A stretch of DNA of 8,288 nt, from NCBI GenBank assembly GCA_947259865.1, contig CAMYNZ010000162.1, positions 1 to 8,288 of the forward strand, read 5' to 3'. The DNA is from an uncultured Desulfobacterales bacterium (GTDB taxonomy: Bacteria; Desulfobacterota; Desulfobacteria; Desulfobacterales; G020354645). Of the stretch, positions 1 to 6,532 are shown one piece after another (position 1 is the stretch's first letter; every line of letters begins with the position of its first letter). A program made the position numbers and the translations under genes. The notes under the pieces are model-generated. The model had not been told where the DNA came from. It searched no databases and worked only from the letters and a program-made list of their open reading frames with translations.

Positions 1-38
1 AACAGGAGGTAACCCAAACCTATCTTCGGTGCACGATG

Positions 39-68
39 TTGATTTTACCCCTAACCTATTGTTATAAT
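39..68 (+). promoter_or_regulatory. Putative extended -10 promoter on the plus strand
   Basis: TTGATT (39-44) and a perfect TATAAT (63-68) are 18 bases apart, and the -10 is preceded by TG plus one base (60-62), the extended -10 motif. It faces rightwards into the 3' end of the hydratase-SDR-SCP2 gene, which is on the minus strand. No convincing gene follows on the plus strand, so any transcript would be a small RNA or antisense to that gene. Confidence 0.38.
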
Positions 69-112
69 GTCTAAGCGCTGTTCTTTGTCTACGACCACTT
101 ATGCATGAGTTT

Positions 113-152
113 GCACGATGCAGTCGCTGATGATTCATGCAGCGACCTCGTC
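113..152. repeat. Inverted repeat / hairpin downstream of the beta-oxidation gene
   Basis: GTCGCTG (123-129) and CAGCGAC (140-146) form a perfect 7-pair stem around a 10-base loop, which can pair further as ATG/CAT. Outside it ACGA (near 114) and TCGT (near 149) can extend the stem past an internal loop. In the minus-strand transcript it begins about 60 bases after the stop codon. The T run (complement of 153-159) comes before, not after, the hairpin, so it is not a standard terminator; it may be a transcript 3' end structure or part of a small RNA. Confidence 0.4.
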
Positions 153-202
153 AAAAAAACTCCCCGACCCCTCAATTAACTACAACTAATACGGACATGA
201 TC

Positions 203-2314
203 CTAATTTAATTTAAACAGTTTCTCGATAAGCTGGGATTTCATAATATCTCCCTCGATCTTGAGCTTACCGGATGTGTAAGCCTGCATGGCCGGTAGTT
301 TACCGTTCATTAAATCAAGAAAGTCGTCTACACCCATTTTCAGCGAGCAGGTTGGTTTTTGGTGCGTCCCGGATTCGACCCGGCAGCTGGCGTTCTTAAC
401 CGCACAAAACCAGTTGCCGCCGCCCTCTCCTGTGATCAGGTACTGGAAGACAACATCAACCCCGGCGGCGGCATCCGCCACAAAGGCGTCGGGCATGGCC
501 TCAAATACGGCTGGGACGGTTGCGAACCCCCGGCCGGATTCCGCCGCTGCCGGGGCAGGTTTGGCAAAAGCGGCCAGAAGATCTCCGATCTGCTCATTAA
601 GATCTTGATATTCTTTACCAGCCTTAAGGCTGGTGACGTGTTCCCATTGTGACACAAGCTGCTCGGCTGTGGGAATTTTTTTACCATCACCGGCCACGGC
701 TCCGGGACCGGTCACTACCGCCGCCCGGTTGAAACATCCCATGCCGGCATTGTATATGTTACCGCTTACGGGGCACTTTTCAGATACCAGAAAAAGAGCC
801 ATGGGTGCGATATGTTCCGGTTTGAGTTTGGTGAGAAAATCCGGCGGTAAAATATCTTCGGTCAAACGCGAGGTTGCCACCGGTGCGATAGTATTGACCT
901 TGATATCGTATTTATCACCTTCCAACTTCAGCGTATTCATCAATCCCACCAGCCCCATTTTGGCAGCACTGTAATTTGTTTGACCGAAATTACCGTAAAG
1001 GCCGGCTGCCGAAGTGGTCATCAAAATTCGGCCGTAGCCTTTATCTTTCATCACTGAAAAAGCCGGACGCGATACGTTGTAAGCGCCGTTCAAATGGACA
1101 TCCAGAACCGCCTGCCAGTTTTCGGGTTCCATCTTCAAAAAGCTTTTGTCCCGCAGGATCCCGGCATTGTTAATCAGAATATCCACTGTGCCGAATGCAT
1201 CAAGGGCGGTCTTTACGATTTTTTTTCCGCCCGCCACGCTGGTGACACTGTCGTAGCTGGCCACTGCCTGGCCGCCAGCGGAAGTGATTTCTTCGACAAC
1301 CTTGTCGGCAGGGTTTTTTGACCCTTTGCCTGATCCGTCCCGGGCACCGCCCAAATCATTGACAACGACCCTGGCACCGCGCTTGGCCAGCTCCAGGGCG
1401 TAAATCCGACCGAGACCACCGCCGGCCCCTGTGACAATCGCCACCCGGTCGTCGAATAGAATATCTTCTTTAGGGATTTCGCCGTATTCAAAAATCCCCC
1501 GATCGATAACGATCTCATCGGTTTCGGCGTTTATGACTTTCCAAAGCGCCTGATTTTCCTCTGTTTGCCAGATTAATGTCTTAATTGGTATTCCCGGATA
1601 CAACGGTTTGGTAAAACGACAGGTCAGACGCCTTGCCTTTTCAGGTTCACCCGGGATAAGGCTCTGGATCAAGGCCCGGCAGGCAAACCCGTGGGTGCAA
1701 AGGCCGTGCATGATGGGCTTATCGAATCCGGCCATCTTGGCGAACTCGGCGTCGATATGCAGTTGGAAAGTATCTCCGGACAGCCGGAACATCAGCGGCT
1801 GATCCTGAAGCGGGGTGGATTCGACGACAAAATCAGGCTGTCTGTCCGGAAAAACCACTTCCTTTTTGGGTGCATCCTGGCCATCGAACCCGCCATCCAG
1901 ACGCGAGAAGACGGTCCCGATGCTGGTAAACAGCTTCTGACCATTTGAATGAATAGTCTCACTTTTGGCTATGATCAAAGCGCCTTTGTCTTTGCCTTTG
2001 TCATAGATATTAGTTATCCTGCCCTCCGTGCTCAAGGCGCCTTCCGGCGGAATCGGATTGTGAAAGATCAGTTCCTGCTCGCCGTGCAGGATTCCGGCCA
2101 GATTCACATTGCTGGCAGCCACCAGCTGGGGCATGAAATCGTACATCGTGATGATGCCGAAACTGGGAACGACCTTCAGGTTTTTTTCATAACAGTACTC
2201 CAGATCATTAAAGCCAGCGCCAACGCCCAGGGCATACATCACCGCGTCTTTCCAGGTATACGCTTTGGTATTTGGACCGATCTTTTTGCCGACCGCATCA
2301 AGGTTTAAGGTCAT
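203..2314 (-). CDS. Fused (R)-enoyl-CoA hydratase (MaoC/hydratase 2) - SDR 3-hydroxyacyl-CoA dehydrogenase - SCP2 protein
   Basis: A 703-residue cytoplasmic beta-oxidation enzyme related to peroxisomal multifunctional enzyme type 2. Residues about 1-285 form a double hot-dog hydratase 2 domain, with the active-site stretch RLSGDTFQLHID at 177-188 (Asp181 and His186 five apart, as in the family) followed by the conserved PIMHGLCTHGFA. Residues about 288-545 are a short-chain dehydrogenase with TGAGGGLG at 295-302, NNAG at 382-385, Asn409, Ser435, Tyr448 and Lys452, so the catalytic tetrad is intact. An MFE-2-like extension and an Ala/Pro linker (about 585-597) lead to a C-terminal SCP2 lipid-binding domain (about 598-703) ending in GKLKIEGDIMKSQLIEKLF. 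By family knowledge it should convert trans-2-enoyl-CoA to (R)-3-hydroxyacyl-CoA and then 3-ketoacyl-CoA with NAD(P)+. The order hydratase-SDR-SCP2 differs from the eukaryotic order SDR-hydratase-SCP2. The usual Asn-Pro after GD-x in the hydratase motif is Phe-Gln here. Start: ATG with AAGGGAGGA about 6 bases upstream. It lies 273 bases downstream of an acyl-CoA ligase gene, a natural partner. Substrate chain length is unknown. Confidence 0.9.
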   Translation of the reverse strand: MTLNLDAVGKKIGPNTKAYTWKDAVMYALGVGAGFNDLEYCYEKNLKVVPSFGIITMYDFMPQLVAASNVNLAGILHGEQELIFHNPIPPEGALSTEGRITNIYDKGKDKGALIIAKSETIHSNGQKLFTSIGTVFSRLDGGFDGQDAPKKEVVFPDRQPDFVVESTPLQDQPLMFRLSGDTFQLHIDAEFAKMAGFDKPIMHGLCTHGFACRALIQSLIPGEPEKARRLTCRFTKPLYPGIPIKTLIWQTEENQALWKVINAETDEIVIDRGIFEYGEIPKEDILFDDRVAIVTGAGGGLGRIYALELAKRGARVVVNDLGGARDGSGKGSKNPADKVVEEITSAGGQAVASYDSVTSVAGGKKIVKTALDAFGTVDILINNAGILRDKSFLKMEPENWQAVLDVHLNGAYNVSRPAFSVMKDKGYGRILMTTSAAGLYGNFGQTNYSAAKMGLVGLMNTLKLEGDKYDIKVNTIAPVATSRLTEDILPPDFLTKLKPEHIAPMALFLVSEKCPVSGNIYNAGMGCFNRAAVVTGPGAVAGDGKKIPTAEQLVSQWEHVTSLKAGKEYQDLNEQIGDLLAAFAKPAPAAAESGRGFATVPAVFEAMPDAFVADAAAGVDVVFQYLITGEGGGNWFCAVKNASCRVESGTHQKPTCSLKMGVDDFLDLMNGKLPAMQAYTSGKLKIEGDIMKSQLIEKLFKLN

Positions 2315-2412
2315 ATGATATCCTCCCTTACCCTGTGTTGTTAGAAATGGCTTCTTGCCCTGCCAACCGGATGCGGATCAAGGGAACCTCGGTTCTCAAT
2401 CATTGCGTTTGG

Positions 2413-2449
2413 AATCGGGTGGGAACCCACGATTTAAAACAACCACCCG
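2413..2449. promoter_or_regulatory. Overlapping inverted repeats upstream of the beta-oxidation gene
   Basis: An imperfect 22-base palindrome spans 2413-2434 with AATCG/CGATT arms and GTGGG/CCCAC (5 pairs, minus strand) inside. The same bases can alternatively form CGGGTGG (2416-2422) paired with CCACCCG (2443-2449). Two exclusive pairings about 100 bases before the start codon could be an operator or an attenuator-like leader. No known regulator site is recognised. Confidence 0.25.
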
Positions 2450-2520
2450 GTTTGTATGGCAAGAAATTACTTGTAACAGAATGATTCTGAAATATCATTG
2501 CAATTAAACAAGCGGTGGCT

Positions 2521-2554
2521 CCCCCCCGGCCTGCCCCCCCCTTGAGGGGGGGGC
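2521..2554. repeat. Homopolymer hairpin (C7, then C8-TTGA-G8)
   Basis: A C8 run (2534-2541) and G8 run (2546-2553) around TTGA form a 9-pair stem when the flanking G2533 and C2554 are included. A further C7 run lies at 2521-2527 and could compete for the same G run. No T run follows on either strand, so this is not a normal intrinsic terminator, although it lies 34 bases after the ligase stop and could stop RNA polymerase or protect the ligase mRNA end. Such tracts are also prone to length change. Confidence 0.5.
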
Positions 2555-2587
2555 TTGCTGGTGCAACGATACTAAGAAAACTTACTT

Positions 2588-4333
2588 TTAGGCAGATTCT
2601 ATCTTTTTCAACTCGTCATCGCGAAGCACTCTGCGTAACACTTTACCGATGACCGATGTGGGCAGTTCGTCTTTGAACTCCACCGTTCGCGGTCGCTTAT
2701 ATCCGGTCAATCGCTCCCTGCAAAACTCAATAATTTCCTCTTCACTGGCGGTTTCGCCGGAAACAAGCTGTATAAATGCCTTTACCGACTCACCACTTTT
2801 GGGATCAGGCACACCGATAACAGCAGCATTGGCAACCTTGGGATGGGTGTAAAGGACTTCTTCCACTTCCCGGGGATAGCAGTTGAAACCTCCCACCAGA
2901 ATCAGGTCCTTTTTTCGATCGGTAATTATAAAATACCCTTCTTCATCCATATGACCGATATCACCGGTCAAGAAATAGCGTTTGCCATCAATTTCCCGGA
3001 ATACAGCCTTATTTTCCTCGGGTTTGTTCCAATACCCGGTCATAACCTGGGGGCCGCTGATGGCAATTTCACCGTCTTCTCCCCGGGGCAATTCCGTAAG
3101 ACCGGTTTCGATATCCAGTATTTTTACATCGGTATTGGAGATGGGAAAGCCTACCGAGCCAAACTTACGATCCTCTGCACTACAGGGGTTCAAACAGGCT
3201 ACAGGACTGGTTTCACTCAAGCCGTAACCCTCGAAGATAATACTTCCGGTTCGGCTTTCAAACTCCTTGGCGACCTCCACCGGCAGCGGGGCGCCGCCTG
3301 AGCCGCAAGCCGCCATTGATGAGAGGTCGAAATTGTCAAGCAACGGATGGTTGGAAAATGCCACATAGATGGTCGGAACGGCTATCATAGCCGTTGTTTT
3401 GTATTTTTGTACGGCTTTGAGAACTTCGGTAAACGGGGGATCACCGGCCCGGGGATCCGGTATGCAAACCAGACGGCTGGCAGTAAAACAGGACATCAGC
3501 ATCACCACGGTCATACCGAAACTGTGGTACCAGGGCAGGACACCCAGATAGCAATGGAACCCACCGCGCCGCAGGGGTTCGGGGGAGCTGTCAGGTTCAT
3601 GCGCAATTCTGACCCATTCATAAGTCGCCATTACATCAAACATAAAATTGGCATGGGTCAGGCCCGCTCCCTTCGGCAGGCCGGTGGTGCCGCCGGTATA
3701 GATAATTAATGCTAAATCCTCGGTTGGATTAATCTCGACGGCGGGCGGTTGAGGCTTGGCCCCTGCGACAGCATCGTCAAAGAGCAGGTGTCCGGGTTCA
3801 TGGTGATCGGCCTTGGGAATTTTACCCAGAAGACCGCCGAGCAATGCTTTGATCGTCGGCAGATAGGATTTTACGCCGCAGATAACCACGGTTTCGACTT
3901 CGGTCCCTTCAATAGCCTTAACAGTGGTCGGATAAAATTGTGGATGGTCCATGCAAAAAACCGCTTTTGCACCGGCATCTTTTAGCTGGTAGTTCAGTTC
4001 CGAGGCTGTGTAAACCGGGTTACAGGTCACACAAACAGCCCCGGCTTTGAGAATACCGAAATAGATGGCAGGATAATGGGGCAGATTCGGTAAAAATATG
4101 GCCACCCGATCGCCCTTTTTAATGCCACGGGCAGCCAGAAAGTTTGCCACCCGGTCGGCCGTGTCTTTTACCTGGGCGAAGGTGCGGTTGCCATCGTTAA
4201 AAATAGTATAAACGTTGTCAGCAAAATCACGGGCCGCATCATCGAGAATTGAACAAAGGGGTTTTTCATATCCACTGATTTCATACGGGACGCCTTGGGG
4301 CCATTTGGGGCCGTGCCAGGGTTTGGATGCCAT
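2588..4333 (-). CDS. Long-chain-type fatty-acid-CoA ligase (AMP-forming acyl-CoA synthetase)
   Basis: A 581-residue member of the ANL adenylate-forming superfamily, which joins a carboxylic acid to CoA through an acyl-AMP intermediate. All core motifs are visible: P-loop YTGGTTGLPKGA (212-223), EGYGLSETSP (368-377), TGDIG (456-460), the hinge and CoA-domain stretch DRKKDLILVGGFNCYPREVE (472-491), and PTSVIGKVLRR (558-568) with catalytic Lys564. Length and motifs fit the FadD/LcfA-type long-chain group, and there is no signal peptide, so it should be cytoplasmic or loosely membrane-associated. True substrate (long-chain, branched, aromatic) cannot be read from sequence. The ATG start is set by AAAGGAGG at 4339-4346, 5 bases upstream. 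Only 7 bases beyond that site begins the inverted end of a MITE-like element (4354-4531), so the element either forms the 5' leader or carries or displaced the promoter. The next gene in the transcription direction is the hydratase-SDR-SCP2 fusion, suggesting joint use in beta-oxidation. Confidence 0.93.
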   Translation of the reverse strand: MASKPWHGPKWPQGVPYEISGYEKPLCSILDDAARDFADNVYTIFNDGNRTFAQVKDTADRVANFLAARGIKKGDRVAIFLPNLPHYPAIYFGILKAGAVCVTCNPVYTASELNYQLKDAGAKAVFCMDHPQFYPTTVKAIEGTEVETVVICGVKSYLPTIKALLGGLLGKIPKADHHEPGHLLFDDAVAGAKPQPPAVEINPTEDLALIIYTGGTTGLPKGAGLTHANFMFDVMATYEWVRIAHEPDSSPEPLRRGGFHCYLGVLPWYHSFGMTVVMLMSCFTASRLVCIPDPRAGDPPFTEVLKAVQKYKTTAMIAVPTIYVAFSNHPLLDNFDLSSMAACGSGGAPLPVEVAKEFESRTGSIIFEGYGLSETSPVACLNPCSAEDRKFGSVGFPISNTDVKILDIETGLTELPRGEDGEIAISGPQVMTGYWNKPEENKAVFREIDGKRYFLTGDIGHMDEEGYFIITDRKKDLILVGGFNCYPREVEEVLYTHPKVANAAVIGVPDPKSGESVKAFIQLVSGETASEEEIIEFCRERLTGYKRPRTVEFKDELPTSVIGKVLRRVLRDDELKKIESA

Positions 4334-4353
4334 ATCTGCCTCCTTTCACCGGG

Positions 4354-4531
4354 TAGAAGTGGTTTTAAAACCCCATCTAAGGCCCAATAGCTGCGTTAAA
4401 AACCTCTTCAAAATGTACTGCTCATCCGCCAGAGTGCTTTGGCGGACTGCGCTTTTTCATCGGTTTCTGCCTTGCTCTTGAACCTAATCTGAGGCTTGCC
4501 TGCCTCAGGCGTGGTTTTAAAACCACTTCTA
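4354..4531 (-). mobile_element. MITE-like element, copy A (best preserved, 178 bp)
   Basis: The ends are perfect 19-base inverted repeats, TAGAAGTGGTTTTAAAACC at 4354-4372 and its complement at 4513-4531. The outermost two bases at each end are TA, which fits a TA target duplication of IS630/Tc1-mariner elements flanking a GAAGTGGTTTTAAAACC terminus. Inside are two clean hairpins: 4426-4431 with 4440-4445 (CCGCCA/TGGCGG) and 4489-4495 with 4502-4508 (CTGAGGC/GCCTCAG). There is no reading frame that could be a transposase, so movement would need one encoded elsewhere. It shares its core with the copy at 7158-7356 and its end with the partial copy at 8263. Strand is given as minus only because its aligned partners read on plus. 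It sits between the DUF3108 gene and the acyl-CoA ligase gene, 7 bases from the ligase ribosome binding site. Confidence 0.75.
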
Positions 4532-4583
4532 GCTATAGTTGTGAATATATCTCGTACCCAATTGGAAATTATTGCGTCTCAGG

Positions 4584-5441
4584 TTACCGGGTGTTATTCT
4601 GGCCGACCGTATACGAAATGAGTTCTCCGGTGAAACTGCCGATGACTATTTTACTTTTTAATTTGACCGGAATGCGGCACTCGTCGTTGGTGACCCAGAG
4701 TTGAATTTTTGACTTTTTGCTTTTTTCGAATACACCTTCCAGATGCTTCAGGCTGGGCTCAATTAAATAGGTATCATATTTGCCGCTGGCCAGTCGGATC
4801 TTTTCGCGCCGCTTAACTTTGGCCGTCCCCACTATACACTTTTTGCCATCGGAAACCGGGCGTTGAATATGCGTCTTTTCATTCAGCGGAATGGAACGAG
4901 AATAATAGAACACCGACAGGGGATCAAAGGATCCCGGCAGCACCGGAATTAAACGCTTCCGAATGCGGCTTTTTCCTCTGCGATACTTTTTCCCTGAGGC
5001 ATTTACAGCCTCATCGGTGTATTTTTTAACACTGTGATAGCGCACTTCTGATTTCACCCAATCAAAAGTAACCACAACCTCTCTTATTTTTTTGCGGGCT
5101 TCTACTTTTTTCCGGTACATAATCGAGTGGGTCATACCGGTATCGGCGTAAGCGTCTACCCGGCTGCGGTATTTGTAAAAAGCATCTATAAATGCATTGG
5201 TACGAGCGGTCATCACAAAGTGATAGCTTTCCACACCGTCAATAATTTCGATCGGCAGTACCTCCAGCAGGGCCTCACCGGCCGGAATTAGTCCCCACTT
5301 GAGTCGGAATTTAAGCTTTTCACCCGGAAAAAAGGCCTTGCAGCTGCTGGCGGCTTGGAGGTGGGTTGCCGGACCTGCAATCGTTATGAACACCGACAAT
5401 AAAAAGGCGAGATATAATTTATACCGTGATTTCAAGGGCAT
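4584..5441 (-). CDS. DUF3108 domain protein, exported
   Basis: A 285-residue protein of the DUF3108 family, whose biochemical role is not firmly established. The N-terminus has a Sec signal peptide: basic MPLKSRYK, a hydrophobic core at about 9-24, and a likely signal peptidase I cut after LQA at 28-30, giving a periplasmic product. The lone Cys34 is in a poor lipobox context (ASSC), so a lipoprotein is less likely. Family hallmarks are FFPGEKLKFRLKWGLIPAGEA starting at 37 (split here only as a motif description: PGE, WGLIPAGE) and GSFDPLSVFYY at 170-180. The mature part is strongly basic (a KKYRRGKSRIRKR stretch at 151-163), which may suit contact with acidic lipid or polysaccharide; that is inference. 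The ribosome binding site is weak (only TAGG about 10 bases upstream), unlike the neighbours. It is 190 bases after the HD-domain gene and 250 bases before the ligase gene. Confidence 0.85.
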   Translation of the reverse strand: MPLKSRYKLYLAFLLSVFITIAGPATHLQAASSCKAFFPGEKLKFRLKWGLIPAGEALLEVLPIEIIDGVESYHFVMTARTNAFIDAFYKYRSRVDAYADTGMTHSIMYRKKVEARKKIREVVVTFDWVKSEVRYHSVKKYTDEAVNASGKKYRRGKSRIRKRLIPVLPGSFDPLSVFYYSRSIPLNEKTHIQRPVSDGKKCIVGTAKVKRREKIRLASGKYDTYLIEPSLKHLEGVFEKSKKSKIQLWVTNDECRIPVKLKSKIVIGSFTGELISYTVGQNNTR

Positions 5442-5631
5442 ACAAAAAATACCTATAATAATGTATTGAATAGCGGTATCAGGAGTTGGCTATTTTAGAC
5501 AGGTTTTGGGTGATTATGCAAGCCACTCTTTAACGCTCAATATCAACCCCGAGGAAATGGGCACCCGAAGCAAAATAGTCGCAGGCAAGATCGGAGATGA
5601 TCGGGCCAGGGTTTGAAATGATTTATGGGGA
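5442..5631. other. Intergenic region between the HD and DUF3108 genes
   Basis: No gene is called in these 190 bases. A 30-codon open stretch (5530-5622, minus strand) follows the HD gene in the same frame after its TGA and a second stop, and reads like real protein (ISDLACDYFASGAHFLGVD), but has no start codon or ribosome binding site. On the plus strand a 19-codon ATG frame (5557-5616) overlaps it, with GAGG too close to the ATG. GATCGG is repeated directly at 5589-5594 and 5599-5604. Either a gene remnant or chance. Confidence 0.3.
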
Positions 5632-6417
5632 TCACAGATACTTGGCAAACTCCAGCTTTATAACCTCATAGAGCTTTTCGCCGATGGCCAGACCTAAATC
5701 AATAAATTGCGGACCGTACTGTTTGCCGGTATGACTGCGAAAGGTGGTTTTGATTTTAGCCAATCCTTCCATTCCCTGGGGATATCGATCCATGAATCTT
5801 GGCAGAGGCGGATTATGATACAAGACCATATCCCACACGGTATGGGTGAAATTATCGGGACCCCAGCGAAATTTATCCGCATCATACAGGCAGTCGGAAA
5901 CCAGTTCACCACGCCGGGTGTTTATTTTGGTAGTATCCTTTACAAAAGCCTCATGGTTATGGATGGCTTTCCATATAGCCTCTATTTCCTCCGGTTTAAA
6001 ATTATAATTTTTAAGTACCTGTCGGGCATAGGCAGCACCTTTAACAGAGTGTTTTTTTTGTTTGCGTTTGATGTCGTGCAGTAGACCCGCACACTGGATA
6101 ACGAGAACCCTGCGTTCGATAAATTTATCGGAGTAGCTATTACGCCTGCCTTCAATCAGCATGAGAGTGCCTGCATCGATGGCCACCTTGATGGCGTGTT
6201 GCAAACCATGCCCAAAATCATCTTCGATGTTGTGCTTTACAAAAAGACGTAATTCAGCCAGGGTGGGACTTGTCTCGAATAGTTGCCGGGATAATTCATC
6301 AAAACGGGAAAAATCTTTATAAAAATCCGGTGAAGGGAAATCGGATACGATTTGACGGGCACGTTGACGAATCCTGAGGTAAATCGGTGACGTGTTATCG
6401 ATATGTTTTTTTGGCAT
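5632..6417 (-). CDS. HD-domain protein (putative metal-dependent phosphohydrolase)
   Basis: A 261-residue soluble protein with a central HD domain at about 60-185. Metal-ligand candidates appear in the normal order: His74 in FGHGLQHAIKV, His114-Asp115 in GLLHDIKR, His123 in KKHSVKG, His153/His155 in AIHNHEAF, and Asp179/Asp181 in CLYDADKFRWG. HD proteins of this type hydrolyse phosphate esters, often nucleotides, but substrate cannot be told here. It lacks the GYP motif of c-di-GMP phosphodiesterases and has no sensor, membrane segment or synthetase partner domain. The C-terminal part (about 186-261, with FRSHTGKQYGPQFID) is outside the HD core and unassigned. The ATG start has no recognisable Shine-Dalgarno; upstream in the mRNA is a T-rich run followed by a terminator-like hairpin 28 bases away. 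No other good start exists before Met86, which would delete the first metal ligand, so this start is kept. Confidence 0.85.
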   Translation of the reverse strand: MPKKHIDNTSPIYLRIRQRARQIVSDFPSPDFYKDFSRFDELSRQLFETSPTLAELRLFVKHNIEDDFGHGLQHAIKVAIDAGTLMLIEGRRNSYSDKFIERRVLVIQCAGLLHDIKRKQKKHSVKGAAYARQVLKNYNFKPEEIEAIWKAIHNHEAFVKDTTKINTRRGELVSDCLYDADKFRWGPDNFTHTVWDMVLYHNPPLPRFMDRYPQGMEGLAKIKTTFRSHTGKQYGPQFIDLGLAIGEKLYEVIKLEFAKYL

Positions 6418-6431
6418 ACAATACTAAGATT

Positions 6432-6477
6432 AAAAAAAGGAGGCCGGCAACGGTTCCGTTCCGTGGCACTTTTTTTT
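6432..6477. terminator. Bidirectional terminator-like hairpin
   Basis: A stem forms from CGG-C-AACG (6445-6452) and CGTT-CCG (6457-6463) with a GTTC loop and one bulged base; GC at 6443-6444 can extend it with 6466-6467. It is flanked by A7 at 6432-6438 and T8 at 6470-6477, so each strand reads stem then T run, though six bases separate them. On the minus strand it follows the small membrane protein gene by about 70 bases and would separate it from the HD gene. Confidence 0.4.
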
Positions 6478-6532
6478 CAAGCAAATTAATACCTGGATTT
6501 TTCTTGCAAGATTCAGGTAATAATCTTGAGGG

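Noticed and set aside
4..10. Perfect AGGAGGT Shine-Dalgarno-like site on the plus strand
   Set aside because: No ATG, GTG or TTG within 4-12 bases; the nearest GTG is about 19 bases away and opens no useful frame.
288..2308. Several plus-strand open frames across the beta-oxidation gene
   Set aside because: They lie opposite a 703-codon gene with clear domains; their translations resemble no family and lack ribosome binding sites.
2649..3985. Plus-strand open frames of 60-152 codons over the acyl-CoA ligase
   Set aside because: Antisense shadows of a gene with all adenylation motifs intact.
5707..6084. Plus-strand 125-codon open frame over the HD gene
   Set aside because: Opposite the conserved HD metal-binding motifs; no signal for translation and no recognisable family.
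5632..6417. HD protein as an HD-GYP c-di-GMP phosphodiesterase or RelA/SpoT-type enzyme
   Set aside because: The GYP motif and the other RelA/SpoT domains are absent.
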